From assembly GCF_023716465.1 (NCBI RefSeq), contig NZ_CP092415.1:2953501-3017500 (forward strand): a stretch of DNA of 64,000 bases, read 5' to 3'. The DNA comes from Flagellimonas marinaquae (GTDB taxonomy: Bacteria; Bacteroidota; Bacteroidia; Flavobacteriales; Flavobacteriaceae). This document shows positions 61,014 to 64,000 of this stretch, piece after piece. Each line of letters opens with the position of its first letter. The stretch's first letter is position 1. The translations under genes and the position numbers were made by a program. The notes under the pieces are model-generated. The model saw only the letters and a program-made list of their open reading frames with translations. It ran no database searches and was not told the origin of the DNA.

Positions 61014-61853
61014 ATGAAATATCAAAAACTGTTATCAGAATTTGAGGGCCAGTTGGAGGCCTTGGAAAGTGGGAACGGCGATATCCTTTACAAAGCGGAG
61101 AAGGGCATCGTACTGGTGGAGAAGTGCATTCATAAACTGCAAAAGCAGATTGTGGGCAAGGACTTTGAGACACAGGCGGATGAGATCTATTTCTTCAAGC
61201 ATGTCAAGCCGCAGATCTTTAGCAAGCTCATCTATTACATCCGCCTCTTCAGTATAGAGAGCAAACGCCCGCGGGGAAAGGATGTGGCCCAGGTCAAATA
61301 CCTACAGCAACAGATCGATAAGCTGCAGACCTTCTTCAACGACAACTTGGAATTCTATAACTATTACCGGCGTGGGGCCATGTCCATGGACGAGCAGTAT
61401 TTTGTCCGGGGCAACCGGGACCTGCGCATGCCCCTGGAATCCTTTCACTTTTTGATCGATGACCAGTTCTCCACCTGTCAGGACGGCACGGTGGCCACCA
61501 TCATGGCCTATGACATGCTCATCGTGTACCTGAGAAAGGAAGTGGACGATCTGAACAACAATATGGAACCTACAAAGAACACACCTATGGAAAAACCATC
61601 AAAATTATTTTGGACCGGGAGCAAGACGGACCTGATCGAGCTCCTCTATGCCCTTCACACCAGTAAATACATCAATGGGGGGACCGTTGACATCAAGGAA
61701 CTGGCCTCCCATTTCGAATACTTCTACAATGTGGATCTGGGCAATTACTACCACACTTTTATCGATATCCGTTCCCGCAAGAGCAGTAGGACACGGTTCT
61801 TGGAACGGCTCATCGAGATGCTCAACCAGCGGATGGAATCCCTGGAAGAATAG
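61014..61853 (+). CDS. RteC-domain protein
   Basis: 279 residues, helical. RteC features: a first helix pair with FEGQLEALESGN, AEKGIVLVEKCIHKLQKQI, the central IYYIRLFSIESKRPRG, and a C-terminal winged part (KTDLIELLYALHTSKYINGG; HTFIDIRSRKSSRTRFLERLIEML). In CTnDOT, RteC activates excision genes in response to upstream regulators. It lies 12 bases after the oxoamine synthase, so it may be read from the same transcript. Two palindromes follow it. Confidence 0.88.
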   Translation: MKYQKLLSEFEGQLEALESGNGDILYKAEKGIVLVEKCIHKLQKQIVGKDFETQADEIYFFKHVKPQIFSKLIYYIRLFSIESKRPRGKDVAQVKYLQQQIDKLQTFFNDNLEFYNYYRRGAMSMDEQYFVRGNRDLRMPLESFHFLIDDQFSTCQDGTVATIMAYDMLIVYLRKEVDDLNNNMEPTKNTPMEKPSKLFWTGSKTDLIELLYALHTSKYINGGTVDIKELASHFEYFYNVDLGNYYHTFIDIRSRKSSRTRFLERLIEMLNQRMESLEE

Positions 61854-61864
61854 CTCCCTAATTT

Positions 61865-61890
61865 TTCCCAAGTTGGTACCAACTTGGGAA
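61865..61890. repeat. 26-bp perfect palindrome, copy 1
   Basis: Half-site TTCCCAAGTTGGT followed by its exact complement. It begins 12 bases after the RteC stop and is identical to the copy at 62003-62028. A T-rich tract follows, so termination is one reading; protein binding is another. Confidence 0.85.
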
Positions 61891-62002
61891 TTTTGGTTTT
61901 CGGGGGTTTTGGGGACCGATTTTTCCCATTTTCAAACTTTTTTGGACCTCACCAAAGTCCAAATGGCCCTGAATCGATACAATTTATAGGATAAAAAAAT
62001 CG

Positions 62003-62028
62003 TTCCCAAGTTGGTACCAACTTGGGAA
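62003..62028. repeat. 26-bp perfect palindrome, copy 2
   Basis: Identical to 61865-61890, with start-to-start distance 138 bases (about 13 helical turns). It lies 111 bases before the HTH gene at 62140. Confidence 0.85.
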
Positions 62029-62139
62029 ATTTTTCCAAAAACCTTTTTGAGTTTTGTCAGTGAAAGTCAAATCGATGGAAGGGCCATCAAATGAAATGAT
62101 AGTAATGCGGTGGTCCTTCTTTTTAAAAACTCAGAAATT

Positions 62140-62418
62140 ATGGGAGCGACCATTATTACCTCGGAAGACCTAATGGAGTTCAAAGTGGAACTTTTGGAAG
62201 ACATCAAGGAACTATTGCAAAACCACAACGGCACAACGGCCAAGAAATGGATCAAATCCAATGAAGTGCGGGAACTCCTGGGCATTTCCCCGGGAACCTT
62301 ACAGAATTTGCGTATCAATGGCACATTGCCCTATACCAAGATAGGAGGGGTGCTCTATTACGATCAGCGGGAGATTATGGAAGTGTTGGAGCGGAACAAG
62401 GTCAACAAGAACTTCTAG
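62140..62418 (+). CDS. Excisionase-like helix-turn-helix protein
   Basis: 92 residues from ATG 62140. The DNA-binding part is at about 37-85: KWIKSNEVRELLGISPGTLQNLRINGTLPYTKIGG with a following YYDQREI wing, typical of MerR-like/Xis-type HTH proteins of Bacteroidota elements. The N-terminus is a short acidic helix. It heads the gene block with the replication-type protein and ATPase, and is likely the RteC-controlled excision or replication regulator. Confidence 0.85.
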   Translation: MGATIITSEDLMEFKVELLEDIKELLQNHNGTTAKKWIKSNEVRELLGISPGTLQNLRINGTLPYTKIGGVLYYDQREIMEVLERNKVNKNF

Positions 62419-62422
62419 GGGT

Positions 62423-62962
62423 TTGGAGGACATCAACTATATCAAACACCTGAACGGTGTCTTTGACCAATTTGCAAAGGACAACCGTTTGAACCCGACC
62501 CATATCAGTCTGTACGTAGCCCTTTTTCAGCTTTGGAACCATAATTTTTTTAGGGAGGAATTCCATATCAACAGGGAAGAGGTCATGGACTTTTCAAAAA
62601 TAGGTTCCAAGTCCACTTATCATAAATGTATCAAGCAGTTGAGCCATTGGAACTATTTGCTATATATCCCTTCCCATAACCCTTTTAAGGGGAGCCGTAT
62701 CAAGATGTTCGATTTTGGGACAAGTGATGAACAAGCTGTGTACCGAAGCCGTACCCATATCGGGACAAGCAGTGGACAAGCACTGGTACCTATAATAAAA
62801 CATATACAAACTAGAACAAACCATAAAAACAATAACAAACCGGAAAATTTAAAAAATTTAATTCCGTTGGATTTTGAAAACGACAACAAACCCAATGGGG
62901 TTGGCCAACATCGGGACAACCTAAAAACCACCTCGGACAAGGATTACGGGGAACCACTATGA
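62423..62962 (+). CDS. Element replication-type protein, unknown family
   Basis: 179 residues from TTG 62423, 4 bases after the HTH stop; no ATG is available upstream of the conserved start. The first 100 residues contain a winged-helix-like order (PTHISLYVALFQLWNHNFF; INREEVMDFSKIGSKSTYHKCIKQL), seen in replication initiators and in DnaD-like proteins. The second half is polar, Asn-rich and probably unstructured. It overlaps the ATPase start by ATGA, as DNA-binding and loader pairs often do. Confidence 0.6.
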   Translation: MEDINYIKHLNGVFDQFAKDNRLNPTHISLYVALFQLWNHNFFREEFHINREEVMDFSKIGSKSTYHKCIKQLSHWNYLLYIPSHNPFKGSRIKMFDFGTSDEQAVYRSRTHIGTSSGQALVPIIKHIQTRTNHKNNNKPENLKNLIPLDFENDNKPNGVGQHRDNLKTTSDKDYGEPL

Positions 62963-63621
62963 AACTGGACCATCCACATATCATCACGGAGGGCAACCTG
63001 ACCTACCGCTTGGGGGAGCTGAGCGGCAACAACATCCTGTATGATTTTGACAAGATGCTCATCTATCTGGAGGCCAAGGGCAAGCTGATGTTCGGGGAAC
63101 GGTTCAGGATCTACAAGGAAGACCGAGGGATATTGTTGAAACTCTGCAACTATATCATCAAGGACTATGACAGCTGCAAAAAGGACGGCATCGACCCCAA
63201 CAAGGGCCTGTTGCTGTCCGGGCCCGTGGGCTGTGGCAAGACCAGTCTGATGCGGCTATTGAAATTCCTGGTGCCCTACCAAAAACCGTATTCTGTCATT
63301 CCCAGCCGAAATATCGTGTTTGGGTTCAACCACATTGGTTTCAAGGTCATTGAGGATTACGGCAACGGGCAGTACTTTTGTTTTGATGACCTTGGCGTGG
63401 AACCCACGGGAAGGCATTATGGAAAGGATTGCAATGTGATGGGGGAGATCCTTTTATCGCGCTACGAGCTTTTTGTCAACCATAATATACGAACCCATTG
63501 CACCACCAACCTCAATGCCAAGGAGTTGGAGGAACGCTATGGGAAACGGGTAAGGAGCCGCATGCGGCAGATGTTCAATCTGGTGGCCTTTGAAAAGGAC
63601 AGCAAGGACAAGCGCAAATAA
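62959..63621 (+). CDS. DnaC/IstB-like AAA ATPase
   Basis: 220 residues. Walker A is GPVGCGKTSLM (about 87-97), Walker B is FCFDDLGVEP (about 140-149), and a sensor-type THCTTNLNAKELEERYGKRVRSRM follows (about 178-200). It would load a helicase at the element origin, working with the coupled gene upstream (ATGA overlap). The N-terminal 70 residues lack a typical DnaC start. Confidence 0.85.
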   Translation: MKLDHPHIITEGNLTYRLGELSGNNILYDFDKMLIYLEAKGKLMFGERFRIYKEDRGILLKLCNYIIKDYDSCKKDGIDPNKGLLLSGPVGCGKTSLMRLLKFLVPYQKPYSVIPSRNIVFGFNHIGFKVIEDYGNGQYFCFDDLGVEPTGRHYGKDCNVMGEILLSRYELFVNHNIRTHCTTNLNAKELEERYGKRVRSRMRQMFNLVAFEKDSKDKRK

Positions 63622-63623
63622 CG

Positions 63624-63695
63624 TCATTGCCGTTTGAACACCATTCCCAGTAGTTTTGCGATGACCTTGATGATTTCCATTAAAAATGCTTTCAT
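63624..63695 (-). CDS. 23-residue peptide gene coupled to the amidase
   Basis: ATG 63695 overlaps the amidase stop as ATGA. The product (MKAFLMEIIKVIAKLLGMVF and three more residues) is an amphipathic or membrane-active helix with Lys spacing and ends KRQ. No start signal other than coupling is needed. Bacteroides amidase genes are often followed by tiny smalltalk-type proteins; this one differs in sequence but holds the same place. Confidence 0.55.
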   Translation of the reverse strand: MKAFLMEIIKVIAKLLGMVFKRQ

Positions 63696-64000
63696 AGTTC
63701 CAGGTTTTTAAAATTGTCAATGCCCAATAGGATGGCCAAGGCGATGGCTTTGATGTTCTTGCCCTTTAATAGATAGCCTGATTCATCCTGGTGGGACAGA
63801 AAGGCCATTTCAGCCAAAACAGACGCGCAAGTGGTAACTTCCCGCAGCACTTGAAAGTTGGCAGATTCAATGCTCCGTTGTTCGATGCCAAGGTTCCGTA
63901 CCACTTCATCCAGGATCAATGATCCCAATAGAATACTTTCCCTAGAATATTGTCCGGACCTATTATGGACAAAAACCTCCATACCATTTGCTTCCGAGTT
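63692..64000 (-). CDS. N-acetylmuramoyl-L-alanine amidase, 5' part outside window
   Basis: The frame is open to base 64000 and continues beyond it; 102 residues are visible. Signature segments of the Amidase_3 fold: NSEANGMEVFVHNR, SILLGSLILDEVVRNLGIEQRS, and the late ASVLAEMAFLSHQDESGYLL with the catalytic Glu, ending IALAILLGIDNF. It cuts peptidoglycan stems and may make room for the transfer channel. The zinc ligands of the N-terminal half lie outside the window. Confidence 0.82.
   Translation of the reverse strand, partial: NSEANGMEVFVHNRSGQYSRESILLGSLILDEVVRNLGIEQRSIESANFQVLREVTTCASVLAEMAFLSHQDESGYLLKGKNIKAIALAILLGIDNFKNLEL

Noticed and set aside
1..64000. CRISPR arrays, tRNA or rRNA genes, retron or DGR signatures
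   Set aside because: No regularly spaced direct repeats, cloverleaf genes or reverse transcriptase were seen on reading both strands.

Overview
The window looks like a mobile, mosaic accessory region from a marine-type member of the Flavobacteriaceae (Bacteroidota). The evidence is the gene families present: SusC/SusD pair, DUF6520, DUF6660, DUF3347, GDCCVxC protein, BfmA/BtgA and MobB-type mobilization proteins, and RteC. Several promoters also fit the Bacteroidota pattern TTTG-N20ish-TAnnTTTG rather than a sigma70 pattern. No rRNA, tRNA, CRISPR array, transposase or integrase was seen.

Region 1 (1-24.8 kb, all plus strand) is a copper/silver and zinc/cobalt/cadmium resistance island. It opens inside a cusA-type RND pump gene, then a TolC-like outer-membrane factor, a multicopper oxidase with a fused outer-membrane tail, a DUF3347 lipoprotein, a haem-binding-domain protein, an NTF2-like protein, the Cu(I) P-type ATPase CopA, DUF2911, PepSY and DUF305 proteins, and a CusB-type adaptor. 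A second set follows: a CzcA-type pump fused to its own TolC partner, a CzcB adaptor, two cation-diffusion-type transporters, a Fur-family regulator and a Zn/Cd-type P-type ATPase. The 16-bp palindrome CGCTTTCGCGAAAGCG recurs inside genes of this region.

Region 2 (24.8-30.3 kb) holds a decayed MerR switch (frameshifted merR next to a well-formed MerR-type promoter that faces no intact target), then a minus-strand mercury/metal-handling cluster: ArsR regulator, MerT-MerP fusion, GDCCVxC protein, CsoR-like regulator, thioredoxin-like protein, outer-membrane protein, HMA-domain protein, second MerT-like protein and a frameshifted NHL-propeller lipoprotein. No mercuric reductase is present. The CsoR-like gene and the operon after it share a 15-bp box placed the same way over both promoters.

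Region 3 (30.3-37.8 kb) is backbone of an integrative or mobilizable element: DUF932 protein, SSB, RadC-like protein, small proteins, BfmA/BtgA, MobB-type relaxase and a TraG/VirD4-type coupling protein. Region 4 (37.8-48.5 kb, minus strand) is a defence-type island: a type I restriction system with a PD-(D/E)XK nuclease and an unknown gene between hsdS and hsdR, then an AT-rich string of small unknown genes separated by structured spacers that resemble a gene-cassette array.

Region 5 (48.5-61 kb) is metabolic or signalling cargo: SusC/SusD receptor pair with a zinc metalloprotease, facing a minus-strand set of DUF6520 secreted peptide, MauE/DoxX redox membrane protein, AraC-type regulator and a small STAS-like protein. 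A large alpha-oxoamine synthase/GNAT fusion follows, preceded by a 21-bp tandem direct repeat. Region 6 (61-64 kb) returns to element backbone: RteC protein, two identical 26-bp perfect palindromes, an excisionase-like HTH protein, a replication-type protein, a DnaC-like ATPase, and on the other strand an N-acetylmuramoyl-L-alanine amidase (cut by the window end) with a coupled 23-residue peptide gene.

The strongest leads for something undescribed are the DUF6520/MauE/SusCD/protease/oxoamine-synthase cargo, the merA-less mercury cluster with its shared operator, the two 26-bp palindromes, and the cassette-like spacers.
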